64,000 nt of DNA from Streptomyces sp. V1I1 (GTDB lineage: Bacteria; Actinomycetota; Actinomycetes; Streptomycetales; Streptomycetaceae): the NCBI RefSeq assembly GCF_030817355.1, contig NZ_JAUSZH010000001.1, positions 3,466,501 to 3,530,500 of the forward strand, read 5' to 3'. The notes beneath the pieces are model-generated. The model searched no databases and was not told where the DNA came from. It worked only from the letters and a program-made list of their open reading frames with translations. Position numbers and translations under genes: made by a program. Of this stretch, positions 26,730 through 36,294 are shown one piece after another. Within the stretch, counting starts at the first letter, position 1. Every line of letters begins with the position of its first letter.

Positions 26730-27587
26730 GTGCAACGAAAGGCGTACGTACCCGGCCTCGCGACGCTCCTCGCGGCGCTCGTCGCCGGCTGCACCGCCGG
26801 CACCGGCACCGGCGGCTCCGCCATCGACTCCAAGGCCGGCGGCCCCAAGTCCTCCGTCGCCGCCCCCGGCAAGTACCGCACGCTCCCCGAGCCCTGCGGC
26901 TCCATAGGGCGCTCCACCCTCAAGGACCTGCTGCCCGGAGCCGCCGAGCTGCCCGAGGAACAGCAGCAGAGGATCTTCCGCGGCACGGCCGTCGTCACCT
27001 ACGACACCGACCGCCGCGTCGGCTGCGGCTGGAAGGCCGACTCCGCGGACGCCTCCCACATCCTCAGCGTCGACTTCGAGCGGGTCGTCTCCTACGACAC
27101 GGCCGTGAGCGACGACGACCGGGCGCAAGAGGTCTTCGCCAAGAAGCAGGCCGCGGCCTCGCTGCCGGTCCCCGCCGACCCCCGCACCGAGAAGGGCCAG
27201 GAGTCCACGGCCACCGGCTCCTCCCCCTCCCAGCCCCAGTCACCGTCCACGACGCCGAAGCCGACACCGACACCGACACCGACGGGGAGCGCGACGCCGA
27301 CGGGTACTCCCTCCGGCACCCCGTCCGGGACCCCCGACGGGCTCGAACCCCGCGTCCTCGACGGCCTCGGCGACGCCGCCTTCATCGACGACGTCCTCAC
27401 CGGAGCGGGTGCCGGATCGACCGCCCAGCGCCGCACCGTGAGCGTGGTCTTCCGCACATCGAACGTGATCGTGACCATCGTCTACGGCGCGCAGCCCGCC
27501 CGTACGACAGAGGTCCCGGACAGCAAGGAACTGCAGGAAAAGGCACAGAGTCTGGCCGGCAGACTCGCCGAAGGGTTCAGCGACTGA
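26730..27587 (+). CDS. DUF3558-type lipoprotein
   Basis: 285 residues from GTG 26730. A lipoprotein signal (GLATLLAALVAGC, lipobox at about residue 20) precedes an exported domain. The mature protein contains YRTLPEPCGSIGRSTLKDLLPGA and GCGWKADS, the paired cysteines of DUF3558, and the final segment RTVSVVFRTSNVIVTIVYGA. Between them lies a Pro/Thr/Ser-rich low-complexity linker (PTPTPTPTGSATPTGTPSG). It is followed by a paralogue with the same layout, and both precede a DUF2637 protein. The role is unknown. Confidence 0.85.
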   Translation: MQRKAYVPGLATLLAALVAGCTAGTGTGGSAIDSKAGGPKSSVAAPGKYRTLPEPCGSIGRSTLKDLLPGAAELPEEQQQRIFRGTAVVTYDTDRRVGCGWKADSADASHILSVDFERVVSYDTAVSDDDRAQEVFAKKQAAASLPVPADPRTEKGQESTATGSSPSQPQSPSTTPKPTPTPTPTGSATPTGTPSGTPSGTPDGLEPRVLDGLGDAAFIDDVLTGAGAGSTAQRRTVSVVFRTSNVIVTIVYGAQPARTTEVPDSKELQEKAQSLAGRLAEGFSD

Positions 27588-27755
27588 CCGGCCCCGCGGA
27601 CCGGCCGGTCAGTGACGTACGTATCGGCAGACACACCCGCGGACGCGCCATGTCCGCGTACCGTGGCCTCGCCGACCGGACGGGCAGTCGGACGGACGGA
27701 CAACCGGACAGCCGGACAGCCCGTACGACACGACAATCGATCCACTGAAGGAACC

Positions 27756-28487
27756 ATGCAGCGTTCAGCCCCGCGACTCACCCGCATACTCGCCTGCGCA
27801 GCCGTCCCGGTGATGCTCGTCGTCGCCGGCTGCTCCTCGGACTCCGGCTCCGAAGCCGGCAAGGACTCGGGCTCGTCCTCCTCCGCCTCCCCCAAGGACC
27901 AGGGGGGCGGGGAGAAGCCCGCGACCGTCGCGCCCGCCAAGTACGCGAAGCTGCCCAATCCCTGCAAGTCGGTCTCCACGAAGACGATCGAGAAGCTGGT
28001 CCCGGCGACGAAGTCCAAGGCGGGCACATCGGGCAAGTCCAGCGATATCACCAGCCGCGGCAGCTGCTCCTGGAACGGTCTGGACGACAAGGGCGTGAAG
28101 GGCTCGCAGTACCGCTGGTTCGACGTCTCCTTCCTCCGGTACGACTCCGAGACCTCCCTCGGCGTCAGCGGCCAGAAGCGCGCCGAGGACAACTACGCCA
28201 AGGAGATCGCCAAGACGCAGGCCACCGAGGGCGCGAAGAATGTCCGGACTTCGGTCGTGAAGGGCGTCGGCGAGGCGGCCACGGCCATCCGTTACGAGCT
28301 GAAGAAGACCGGCGAGGACTTCTCCTACGCCACGATCGTGACACGTACGGACAACATCGTGATCACGCTCACCTACAACGGCACCGGCTACGCGGGCGCC
28401 AAGTCCCCGGACTCCGCCGACCTGCTGGCGAGCGCGACGGCGGCCGCCAAGGAGGCCGTGACCTCGGTCGGCGTCGCCAACAAGTAA
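27756..28487 (+). CDS. DUF3558-type lipoprotein, paralogue
   Basis: 243 residues with a signal peptide and lipobox (VPVMLVVAGCSSDSG) and a Gly/Ser/Lys-rich spacer. The mature domain has the same landmarks as the preceding gene: YAKLPNPCKSVSTKTIEKLVP, then RGSCSWNG, and IVTRTDNIVITLTYNGTGY. The start ATG at 27756 has GAAGGA seven bases before it. The pair probably arose by duplication. Both are likely exported to the outer membrane leaflet and may be co-regulated, but the gap of 168 bases allows separate promoters. Confidence 0.87.
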   Translation: MQRSAPRLTRILACAAVPVMLVVAGCSSDSGSEAGKDSGSSSSASPKDQGGGEKPATVAPAKYAKLPNPCKSVSTKTIEKLVPATKSKAGTSGKSSDITSRGSCSWNGLDDKGVKGSQYRWFDVSFLRYDSETSLGVSGQKRAEDNYAKEIAKTQATEGAKNVRTSVVKGVGEAATAIRYELKKTGEDFSYATIVTRTDNIVITLTYNGTGYAGAKSPDSADLLASATAAAKEAVTSVGVANK

Positions 28488-28630
28488 GTTTCGGCCACGG
28501 CCTCAAGTACGTCCCGGCCACCGCTTGTTGACGGAGCCCGTAACCCTTTCGAAGCACGCCCGGAGGGACGGGCTCCGCAAGCGTGTGCCAGGCTGTGCCC
28601 GCTGGATTCGAAAACGGGAGGGGATCGCGG

Positions 28631-30016
28631 GTGGCCGCGATGCAGCTGACACGCACGCACCGAATACTCATCGCGCTCGTCGTTACGGGCGCGGTGATCA
28701 TCGCCGCGATCGGCTTCGCCGGGTCGTACGCCGCCGTACGCGAGCTCGCCGTGCGGAAGGGCTTCGGCGACTTCTCCCTCGTCTTCCCCATCGGCATCGA
28801 CGCAGGCATCTGCGTCCTGCTCGCCCTGGATCTGCTGCTGACCTGGCTGCGCATCCCGTTCCCGCTGCTGCGCCAGACGGCCTGGCTGCTGACGGTCGCC
28901 ACGATCGCCTTCAACGGCGCGGCGTCCTGGCCCGACCCGCTCGGCGTCGGCATGCACGCGGTCATCCCGGTGCTGTTCGTGGTCTCGGTCGAGGCCGCGC
29001 GGCACGCGGTGGGCCGGATCGCGGACATCACGGCGGACAAGCACATGGAGGGCGTGCGCCTCACCCGCTGGCTGCTGTCCCCCATCCCCACGTTCAAGCT
29101 GTGGCGCCGGATGAAGCTGTGGGAGCTGCGCAGTTACGAGCAGGTCATCAGGCTGGAGCAGGACCGGCTGATCTACCAGGCGCGCCTCCAGGCGCGGTTC
29201 GGGCGGGGCTGGAGACGCAAGGCCCCGATCGAGTCGCTGATGCCGCTGCGGCTCGCGAAGTACGGCGTACCGCTCGCGGAGACGGCCCCGGCGGGGCTGG
29301 CCGCGGCGGGCGTCGAGCCGGTGCTGCTGCCTCCGGCGCCCCAGTCCCAGGTCGAGTCGCAGCCCCAGCCGAAGGTCCAGGTCCAGGCCCAGCCGCAGCC
29401 CCATCCGGAGCTGCCGCGCGGGCAGGAGTGGCCGCAGGAGCACGACGAGTACCAGGAGCAGTACGACCAGCAGTACGAGCAGTACGACCAGCAATACGTC
29501 CCGCAGCAGGAGCAGTACGCCGCGCAGCAGCCGCAGCCCGCTGAGGGCGGCTCAGAGGCTCACGAGAGCCCCTGGTTCGCCGCGCCGCAGGTGCCGCAGG
29601 AGGCTTACGAGAGCGCCGCCTTCAACCCGACGTACGTCGAGGGCCTGGAGCCCACCCCCGTACGCGTCCCCGCGGGCCCGGGCCGCACCCGCCCTCTCGG
29701 CGGCATGGTCCCCGGCCCCCGTACGGAGACCCAGCAGCCGGAGCCCCAGGCCTTCCCCGAGCCGGTGGACGACGTACTGGAGGGGCCTGCCGTTCCCGGC
29801 CCGGCGGAGGACGAGGAGTTCGCCGAGCTCGCATACCCGGTCTTCCGGACGTACGTGCAGCAGCACGGGGACTTCCCCAGCGCCGAGCAACTCGACATAC
29901 ACCTCAACGACGGCCACGGCGTCCAGCACCCCCGCAGCCCCGCGCTGCTGCGCCGGCTGATCCCGGCGTTCAGGAACCGCTACCAGTCGGATCTCGAGGC
30001 GGAACACATCGCTTAG
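28631..30016 (+). CDS. DUF2637 membrane protein with Gln/Pro-rich cytoplasmic tail
   Basis: 461 residues from GTG 28631 (GGGAGGGG seven bases upstream). Four hydrophobic segments occupy residues 10-125 (ILIALVVTGAVIIAAIGFAG; FPIGIDAGICVLLALDLLL; TAWLLTVATIAFNGAAS; AVIPVLFVVSVEAARHAVG), the DUF2637 module common on actinobacterial plasmids and conjugative elements but also chromosomal. A long coil follows (SYEQVIRLEQDRLIYQARLQ), then a repetitive Gln/Glu/Tyr tail (EQYDQQYEQYDQQY). The last 60 residues resemble a helix-turn-helix (PSAEQLDIHLNDGHG). Possible DNA segregation role; not demonstrated. Confidence 0.75.
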   Translation: MAAMQLTRTHRILIALVVTGAVIIAAIGFAGSYAAVRELAVRKGFGDFSLVFPIGIDAGICVLLALDLLLTWLRIPFPLLRQTAWLLTVATIAFNGAASWPDPLGVGMHAVIPVLFVVSVEAARHAVGRIADITADKHMEGVRLTRWLLSPIPTFKLWRRMKLWELRSYEQVIRLEQDRLIYQARLQARFGRGWRRKAPIESLMPLRLAKYGVPLAETAPAGLAAAGVEPVLLPPAPQSQVESQPQPKVQVQAQPQPHPELPRGQEWPQEHDEYQEQYDQQYEQYDQQYVPQQEQYAAQQPQPAEGGSEAHESPWFAAPQVPQEAYESAAFNPTYVEGLEPTPVRVPAGPGRTRPLGGMVPGPRTETQQPEPQAFPEPVDDVLEGPAVPGPAEDEEFAELAYPVFRTYVQQHGDFPSAEQLDIHLNDGHGVQHPRSPALLRRLIPAFRNRYQSDLEAEHIA

Positions 30017-30017
30017 C

Positions 30018-30246
30018 CCGGGCCACAACTGGGGCTCCGCCCCAGACTCCGCTCCTCAATCTCCCCCAGACTTCGTCCGGGGGGACCCCCACGGGGCTTG
30101 ATTTGCCGCTTCAAGTTTCCGCCGGACGGGCGAAAATTCAAGCCCGTCCGGCGATTGAGGACACGCCCGAAGGGCGTACGGGGGTCTGGGGGCTTGCCCC
30201 CAGTTCGGGAAGGGGAGGGTAGGGGAACGCCCGCCGCAGGCGAGCC
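30018..30246. repeat. Streptomyces intergenic palindromic repeat (unit A)
   Basis: This 229-base gap between convergent genes holds only a repeat structure: GGGGCTCCGCCCCAGA, CTCCTCAATC, an inner inverted pair GCCGGACGGGC / GCCCGTCCGGC, GATTGAGGACACGC, then TACGGGGGTCTGGGGG. The same order recurs at 46610-46830. It probably terminates lysS and the DUF2637 gene. Confidence 0.75.
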
Positions 30247-31980
30247 CTACGCCCCCAGAAGCTTCCGCACCCGGTCCGCGCCCACCGCCAGCAGCAGCGT
30301 CGGCAGCCGCGGCCCCGTGTCCTTGCCCACCAGCAGGTGGTACAGCAACGCGAAGAACGACCGCTGCGCGACCTTCAGCTCCGGCGTCGGCTTGGCGTCC
30401 GGCTCCAGGCCCGCCATCACCTTCGGCACGCCGTAGACCAGCGTCGTCAGGCCGTCCAGGGACCAGTGCGTGTCCAGCCCCTCGAGCAGCAGCCGCAGCG
30501 ACTCGCGCCCCTGGTCGTCCAGCGAGCCGAGCAGCTCCGTGTCCGGCTCCTCGCGCACCAGGGTGCGCTGGTCGGCCGGGACCTGGGTGGTGATCCAGTT
30601 CTCGGCGCAGTCCAGCCGGGGCCGGACCTCGTCCAGCGAGGACAGCGGGTTCGCCGGGTCCAGATCGCTCAGGATGCGGATCGTCTGCTCGTCGTGGCCG
30701 GCCGTGATGTCGACGACCGAGGCGAGCGTGCGGTACGGCAGCGGGCGCGGCGTACGCGGCAGCTCACCCGCGGCGGTACGCGCCGCCCGCGAGTGCGCCG
30801 CGGCGTCCGCGGGCAGCGCCGTCCCGTCCGCGACCTTGGCGTCCAGCTTGTCCCACTCGTCGTAGAGCCGCTGGATCTCCTGGTCGAAGGCGATCTTGAA
30901 GGACTGGTTCGGCCGGCGTCGCGCGTACAGCCAGCGCAGCAGCTGCGGCTCCATGATCTTCAGCGCGTCGGCCGGCGTCGGCACACCACCGCGCGAGGAC
31001 GACATCTTCGCCATGCCGCTGATCCCCACGAACGCGTACATCGGGCCGATCGGCTGCACACCGTCGAAGATCTCCCGAACGATCTGCCCGCCGACGACGA
31101 ACGACGACCCCGGCGACGAGTGGTCGACGCCGCTCGGCTCGAAGATCACGCCCTCGTACGCCCAGCGCATCGGCCAGTCGACCTTCCAGACCAGCTTGCC
31201 GCGGTTGAACTCGCTCAGCCGCACCGTCTCCCCGAAGCCGCACGCCGAGCAGGTGTACGCCAGCTCGGTCGTCTCGTCGTCGTACGACGAGACGGTCGTC
31301 AGGTCCTTCCCGCACTGCCCGCAGTAGGGCTTGTACGGGAAGTAGCCCCCGGCGCCCCCGCTGCCGTCGTCCTCGGCGGCTGCGCCGGAACCCTCCGCCG
31401 CCTCCAGCTCCGCCTCGTCCACCGGCTTCTGCGACTTCTTCGCGGGAGCCTTCTTGGTCCGGTACTGGTCGAGGATCGCGTCGATCTTCGCCCGGTTCTT
31501 CATCGCGTGCAGGATCTGCTCGCGGTACGCACCCGCCGTGTACTGCTCGGTCTGGCTGATGCCGTCGTACTCGACCCCCAGCTCCGCCAGCGCCTCGACC
31601 ATCGCGGCCTTGAAGTGCTCGGCCCAGTTCGGGTACGCCGACCCGGCCGGCGCGGGCACCGAGGTGAGCGGCTTGCCGATGTGCTCACTCCACGAGTCGT
31701 CCACGCCAGGGACCCCGGCCGGCACCTTGCGGTACCGGTCGTAGTCGTCCCAGGAGATCAGATGCCGGACCTCGTACCCACGCCGCCGGGCCTCGTCGGC
31801 GACCAGGTGCGGGGTCATCACCTCACGCAGATTGCCCAGGTGGATCGGGCCGGAGGGCGACAGGCCGGACGCGACGACGACCGGTTTGCCAGGCGCACGT
31901 CGCTCCGACTCGGCGATGACCTCGTCCGCGAAACGGGAGACCCAGTCGGTCTCGGTGCTGCTCTGAGCCACGATCGGCAC
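30247..31980 (-). CDS. lysS: lysyl-tRNA synthetase, class I
   Basis: 577 residues of the class I LysRS, charging tRNA-Lys. The class I HIGH motif is GPIHLGNLRE (about 43-52) and the KMSKS variant is GMAKMSSSRG (about 329-337). A zinc ribbon CGQCGKDL ... CSACGFGE sits in the insertion, and an Ala/Lys-rich linker is present (APAKKSQKPVDEAELEA). GTG 31980 gives MPIVAQSSTETDW; GTG 31971 is an alternative. It is divergent from argS. Class I LysRS is shared by archaea and some bacteria including Streptomyces. Confidence 0.95.
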   Translation of the reverse strand: MPIVAQSSTETDWVSRFADEVIAESERRAPGKPVVVASGLSPSGPIHLGNLREVMTPHLVADEARRRGYEVRHLISWDDYDRYRKVPAGVPGVDDSWSEHIGKPLTSVPAPAGSAYPNWAEHFKAAMVEALAELGVEYDGISQTEQYTAGAYREQILHAMKNRAKIDAILDQYRTKKAPAKKSQKPVDEAELEAAEGSGAAAEDDGSGGAGGYFPYKPYCGQCGKDLTTVSSYDDETTELAYTCSACGFGETVRLSEFNRGKLVWKVDWPMRWAYEGVIFEPSGVDHSSPGSSFVVGGQIVREIFDGVQPIGPMYAFVGISGMAKMSSSRGGVPTPADALKIMEPQLLRWLYARRRPNQSFKIAFDQEIQRLYDEWDKLDAKVADGTALPADAAAHSRAARTAAGELPRTPRPLPYRTLASVVDITAGHDEQTIRILSDLDPANPLSSLDEVRPRLDCAENWITTQVPADQRTLVREEPDTELLGSLDDQGRESLRLLLEGLDTHWSLDGLTTLVYGVPKVMAGLEPDAKPTPELKVAQRSFFALLYHLLVGKDTGPRLPTLLLAVGADRVRKLLGA

Positions 31981-32173
31981 GTCCTCGTCCTTGATGCTCG
32001 GGTTGCTCGGGTTGGTTCGGTTGCTTGGGATGTAAACCATTCTCCCAGACGGGAGGCACCCCTCCGAGGTTGCCCGCTCCCCCGCCATTCTCGCGGGAAA
32101 TGGCTTGTGTCTCCATGGGATACTTGACAACCGTCCAGACACCCCACGACACCCTCGACAGGAACGGAAGCTC

Positions 32174-33934
32174 ATGGCCTCGGTCCCTTCCCTCGCTTCG
32201 ACCGTGCAGCAGCACCTCGCGGACGCCCTCTCGGCAGCTCTGCCGGAGGCCGACTCCGCCGACCCGCTGCTGCGCCGAAGCGATCGGGCCGACTTCCAGG
32301 CCAACGGCATCCTGGCACTCGCCAAGAAGCTGAAGGGCAATCCGCGCGAGCTGGCGACCAAGGTCGTCGAGGCGATCCCGGCCAATGATGTGCTGGGGGA
32401 CATCGAGGTCTCGGGCCCCGGCTTCCTGAACATCACGATCACGGACCAGGCGATCACCGAGACCCTGGCCGCCCGCACCGCCGACGACCGGCTGGGAGTT
32501 CCGTACGCCGAGCACGCGGGCACGACGGTCATCGACTACGCCCAGCCGAACGTGGCCAAGGAGATGCACGTCGGCCACCTCCGCTCCGCGGTGATCGGCG
32601 ACGCGATGGTGCAGATCCTGGAGTTCACGGGCGAGAAGGTGATCAGGCGCCACCACATCGGCGACTGGGGCACCCAGTACGGCATGCTCATCCAGTACCT
32701 GATCGAGCACCCGCACGAGTTGGACCACGAGGGCGTCGAGGAGGTCTCCGGCGAGGAGGCCATGTCGTCCCTGGACCGCATCTACAAGGCCTCCCGCGCG
32801 CTCTTCGACTCCGACGAGGAGTTCAAGGACCGCGCCCGCAACAGGGTGGTGGCCCTACAGGCCGGGGACCCGGAGACGCGTGCCCACTGGCAGCGTTTCG
32901 TCGACGAGTCGAAGATCTACTTCTACTCGGTCTTCAACAAGCTCGACATGGAGATCCGCGACCCCGACATCGTCGGCGAGTCCGGCTACAACGACATGCT
33001 CGACGAGACCTGCCGCCTCCTGGAGGAGTCCGGCGTGGCGGTCCGCTCGGAGGGTGCGCTGTGCGTCTTCTTCGACGACGTGAAGGGACCGGACGGCAAC
33101 CCGACCCCGCTCATCGTCAAGAAGAGCAACGGCGGCTACGGCTATGCGGCCACCGACCTCTCCGCCATCCGCGACCGGGTGCAGAACCTGAAGGCGAACA
33201 CGCTCATCTACGTCGTGGACGCCCGGCAGTCCCTGCACTTCAAGATGGTCTTCGAGACCGCGCGCCGGGCGGGCTGGCTGAACGACGAGGTGAAGGCCGT
33301 CCAGCTGGCGTTCGGCACGGTGCTCGGCAAGGACGGCAAGCCGTTCAAGACCCGTGAGGGCGAGACGGTGCGGCTGGTGGACCTGCTGGACGAGGCGGTG
33401 GAGCGGGCGACGGCGGTCGTGCGCGAGAAGGCCCAGGACCTGACGGAGGAGGAGATCGCCGAGCGCGCCACCCAGGTGGGCATCGGCGCGATCAAGTACG
33501 CGGACCTGTCCACGTCGGCGGCGCGGGACTACAAGTTCGACCTGGACCAGATGGTCTCGCTCAACGGCGACACGTCCGTGTATCTCCAGTACGCCTACGC
33601 CCGTATCCAGTCCATCCTCCGCAAGGCGGGCGACACGAAGCCGGCCGCCCACCCGGAGCTCGAACTGGCCCCGGCAGAGCGCGCGTTGGGCCTCCACCTG
33701 GACCAGTTCGGTGAGACCCTCGCGGAGGTCGCGACCTCGTACGAGCCGCACAAGCTGGCCGCGTACCTCTACCAACTGGCGTCGCTCTACACGACGTTCT
33801 ACTCCGAGTGCCCGGTCCTCAAGGCAGACACCCCGGCCCAGGTCGAGAATCGTCTGTTCCTGTGCGACATCACGGCCCGTACGCTCCACCAGGGCATGGC
33901 GCTCCTCGGCATCCGCACCCCCGAGCGTCTCTGA
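32174..33934 (+). CDS. argS: arginyl-tRNA synthetase
   Basis: 586 residues, class Ia synthetase that charges tRNA-Arg without needing a KMSKS lysine. The N-terminal additional domain (residues 1-100, [19 protein letters not shown]) is followed by the HIGH-like [18 protein letters not shown] and [11 protein letters not shown]. The catalytic loop region is [12 protein letters not shown] ... [20 protein letters not shown], and the DALR anticodon domain ends with RPTERL-like RTPERL. The ATG at 32174 was taken because the family N-terminus begins there. A TTGACA at 32126 is a possible -35 element. Confidence 0.96.
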   Translation: MASVPSLASTVQQHLADALSAALPEADSADPLLRRSDRADFQANGILALAKKLKGNPRELATKVVEAIPANDVLGDIEVSGPGFLNITITDQAITETLAARTADDRLGVPYAEHAGTTVIDYAQPNVAKEMHVGHLRSAVIGDAMVQILEFTGEKVIRRHHIGDWGTQYGMLIQYLIEHPHELDHEGVEEVSGEEAMSSLDRIYKASRALFDSDEEFKDRARNRVVALQAGDPETRAHWQRFVDESKIYFYSVFNKLDMEIRDPDIVGESGYNDMLDETCRLLEESGVAVRSEGALCVFFDDVKGPDGNPTPLIVKKSNGGYGYAATDLSAIRDRVQNLKANTLIYVVDARQSLHFKMVFETARRAGWLNDEVKAVQLAFGTVLGKDGKPFKTREGETVRLVDLLDEAVERATAVVREKAQDLTEEEIAERATQVGIGAIKYADLSTSAARDYKFDLDQMVSLNGDTSVYLQYAYARIQSILRKAGDTKPAAHPELELAPAERALGLHLDQFGETLAEVATSYEPHKLAAYLYQLASLYTTFYSECPVLKADTPAQVENRLFLCDITARTLHQGMALLGIRTPERL

Positions 33935-33946
33935 CCCCAGGGGTCC

Positions 33947-35239
33947 TCAGGAGGATTTGGGCTGTTCGACCCAACTGCTCTTGTCCGGCCAGTACCCGTA
34001 CTCGGTCGGTCCCTTGATCGCGCTCATGCGGAACGGCTTCCCGCCGTCGTCGATACGTACCGTCCCCCGCCGGTCCCCGCTGCTCCAGTCGAGCTCCAGG
34101 TACCAGCTGACGTCGTGTCCCTCGGTGTGGAGGTCGAGGTTGAGCACCTGCGGATCGTTGGACGCGACCTTGTACGGGAAGTCCTTGGCGGGCACGACGG
34201 TGTCGCCGTCCTGCCCCGCCACGGGCTTCACCGGCGGATGCGCGGCATCCAGGTCGATGTCGAAGGTCTGCGGGGTGATGCCGCCACCGCAGCCGTAGGA
34301 CATCGAGTACGCCTTCCGGTCCAGGGGTGCACTGCGTGCAACGACCCGTACGTGCACGGCATTCAGCACCACCGAGTCCGCTGTCTTGCCCGTCGCGGTC
34401 AGCTGAAGAAATATGTGGCCGCCGTCCACCCCGCCCAGCGCCCGGCCCCAGCCCCGGTTGTCCTGCGGCGCGGGCGGCGGCGGGACCGCTTCCGGGGCCT
34501 GGTCCAGGAGGTAGTACTGGTAGCAGGGCGATTCCCAGTTGTACGAACTGATGCCCACGCGCAGCGGTACGCCGGCAGCCGCCGGTGGCGTGGTGGCGCG
34601 GCTCCGCGACGTTGAGGCCGACGGACTCCCGCTCGGCGATGTGCTCGCGGAAGGGCTTCCGCTCGGCGAAGCGCTCGGGGCCGTGGAGCGGGGCGCGGCG
34701 GTGCGTGGGGCGGAGCTTGTGTCGGAGACGGCGCCGGTCCTCTTCCCGTCCTCGTCCCCTGTGACCGCGTGGCCGGCGACGAATGCGGCGGGCACGGCAA
34801 GGGCGACAACAGCCCCCGCGGCAAGGCCGATCCGCAGCCGCCTGGGGTCGCGGGCGCGCGGCGCGAAGTCGGCCTCGGCGTCTGGCGCGACGTCAGGGGC
34901 GACCTGGGGCGCGACCTCGGGCGCGATCTCGGGGGCTGCTGGGGCTGCCTCCGCCACCGCCTCCGGAGCCGCGCCCTCCACCCGCGCCCGCTTGCGCGCG
35001 CCGTCCGCGAGAATCCAGCGCCGGTGCAGCTCCACCAACTCGTCCGGCGTCGCCGCGCACAGCCGCGCGAGCCGCTCCACGGGGGCGTACTCGGTCGGGA
35101 TGGCGTCGCCGTTGCAGTACCGGTGCAGCGTGGACGTACTGACATGGAGCTTGCCCGCCAGCACGCCGTAGCTGCGTCCGGAGCGGTCCTTCAGTTCTCT
35201 GAGCAGGACCGCGAAATCCTCGGCCTCTGGCGTCGCCAC
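33947..35239 (-). CDS. XRE-type HTH membrane protein with C-terminal extracellular domain
   Basis: 430 residues from GTG 35239 (GGGGGGAAC upstream). Residues 1-75 are a helix-turn-helix (LLRELKDRSGRSYGVLAGKLHVSTSTLHRYCNGD) common in Streptomyces. After an Ala/Pro/Glu-rich spacer (PEIAPEVAPQVAPDVAPDAE) a transmembrane helix (LAAGAVVALAVPAAFVAGHAV) leads to a Ser/Pro linker (SASPSGSPSASTSPSGSPSAS) and a beta-rich exported domain (ISSYNWESPCYQYYLLDQAP ... YGCGGGITPQTFDIDLDA). It may couple an extracellular signal to transcription; the target is unknown. Confidence 0.8.
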   Translation of the reverse strand: MATPEAEDFAVLLRELKDRSGRSYGVLAGKLHVSTSTLHRYCNGDAIPTEYAPVERLARLCAATPDELVELHRRWILADGARKRARVEGAAPEAVAEAAPAAPEIAPEVAPQVAPDVAPDAEADFAPRARDPRRLRIGLAAGAVVALAVPAAFVAGHAVTGDEDGKRTGAVSDTSSAPRTAAPRSTAPSASPSGSPSASTSPSGSPSASTSRSRATTPPAAAGVPLRVGISSYNWESPCYQYYLLDQAPEAVPPPPAPQDNRGWGRALGGVDGGHIFLQLTATGKTADSVVLNAVHVRVVARSAPLDRKAYSMSYGCGGGITPQTFDIDLDAAHPPVKPVAGQDGDTVVPAKDFPYKVASNDPQVLNLDLHTEGHDVSWYLELDWSSGDRRGTVRIDDGGKPFRMSAIKGPTEYGYWPDKSSWVEQPKSS

Positions 35240-35396
35240 TGCCGTGTTCCCCCCTTGTGAACCCTGCCGACTGTCCCGGAACGCCGTTCCAGGGACGTGA
35301 AATCCGACCAGGTCACAGTACGCGGAAGCGTTCCAGCATCCCCAATGGTTCAGGGCCTGTTGCGGCCGGAATCCGCCGCGGCCCAGCCTGTGATCA

Positions 35397-35495
35397 ATGC
35401 GAAGCCGAATCCGCGACAGCCTCATTGATGCCGTGGCGGTACTCGTACTGATCGCGTCGATCGCGATCCTCACGACCCTCATCTGCCACTTCTGA
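35397..35495 (+). CDS. candidate small membrane peptide
   Basis: A 32-codon frame: MRSRIRDSLIDAVAVLVLIA followed by SIAILTTLICHF. It has a basic N-terminus and a single hydrophobic helix, as many bacterial small membrane proteins do. It lies between the divergent XRE-membrane gene and the DUF4232 lipoprotein. There is no clear ribosome site, so it may be leaderless or untranslated. Confidence 0.35.
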   Translation: MRSRIRDSLIDAVAVLVLIASIAILTTLICHF

Positions 35496-35530
35496 CCTAC
35501 AGACCGTCCACACGGGGAGAACCGAACACC

Positions 35531-36202
35531 ATGCGCAACGCCGCCGTAGCCGCCACCGCTCTGCTGGCCGCCCTCTCACTGACCGCGTGCCAGTCCGCCG
35601 ACGACGACGGAAAGAAGCCCAGCGCGTCGGCCCCGTCCACGAGCGCCCCCGCGGTCGGCAACACCGAGCCCACGACCGACGCCAAGGCCCCGGCCGCGGA
35701 CAAGACCAAGCAGCCCACGGCGGACACCGAGCCCACCCCCAAGGGCAACGGAAAGACCGGCGATGGCACCGGCCCCGTCACCACCGCCTGCACCGGCGCC
35801 AACACCAAGGTCACCGTCAGCAAGGTGAGCCGCCCCATCAACCACCTGCTGCTCACCGTCACCAACACCGGCTCCAAGGCGTGCAACGCCTACCACGCCC
35901 CGCTCCTCCGCTTCGACGACGGCCAGGCCGCCACGCAGATCATGGACGAGAGCAAGCCGCAGGCAGTCGTCACCATCGCCCCCAGGCAGTCCGCGTACGC
36001 CTCGATCCTCCTGGCCTCCGCCGACGGCAGCGGCGAGAACGGGGGTACGGCAAAGACCCTCGCCGTGATGTTCGCCCCGCGCGACGGCTCAGGCTCCATC
36101 GGCAACCCCCACGTGCTCACCCTGCCCGCGGGCACGTACATCGACGACACCGCGGCCGTCAGCTACTGGCAGAGCAGCATGTCCGACGCGCTCACGTACT
36201 GA
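35531..36202 (+). CDS. DUF4232 domain lipoprotein
   Basis: 223 residues with a lipoprotein signal (AATALLAALSLTAC, lipobox at about residue 20). A Lys/Ala/Thr/Pro spacer follows (residues 25-85), then a beta-rich DUF4232 domain: TACTGANTKVTVSKVSRPIN, HLLLTVTNTGSKACNAYHAP and NPHVLTLPAGTYIDDTAAVS. The cysteine pair (TAC ... KAC) may form a disulfide. Exported and lipid-anchored; ligand unknown. The stop is embedded in the first of three 17-bp tandem repeats. Confidence 0.85.
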   Translation: MRNAAVAATALLAALSLTACQSADDDGKKPSASAPSTSAPAVGNTEPTTDAKAPAADKTKQPTADTEPTPKGNGKTGDGTGPVTTACTGANTKVTVSKVSRPINHLLLTVTNTGSKACNAYHAPLLRFDDGQAATQIMDESKPQAVVTIAPRQSAYASILLASADGSGENGGTAKTLAVMFAPRDGSGSIGNPHVLTLPAGTYIDDTAAVSYWQSSMSDALTY

Positions 36203-36245
36203 GGTACACCACGTACTGAGGTACACCACGTACTGACGCACACCA
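36195..36245. repeat. three 17-bp tandem repeats overlapping a stop codon
   Basis: ACGTACTGAGGTACACC occurs at 36195-36211 and 36212-36228, and with two changes at 36229-36245. The TAC TGA of the first copy is the last codon and stop of the DUF4232 gene. Confidence 0.9.
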
Positions 36246-36248
36246 CGC

Positions 36249-36282
36249 GACAGCCCCCACCGGATCCCCGGCGGGGGCTGTC
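36249..36282. terminator. bidirectional hairpin terminator
   Basis: GACAGCCCCC and GGGGGCTGTC arms around a 14-base loop, between the convergent DUF4232 and DUF1876 genes. Confidence 0.75.
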
Positions 36283-36294
36283 ACCGCATTCCAG

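Noticed and set aside
28631..30016. Conjugative plasmid transfer gene (DUF2637 proteins often occur on mobile elements)
   Set aside because: Neighbours are chromosomal core genes (lysS, argS) and no transfer or replication gene is near, so a resident gene is likelier.
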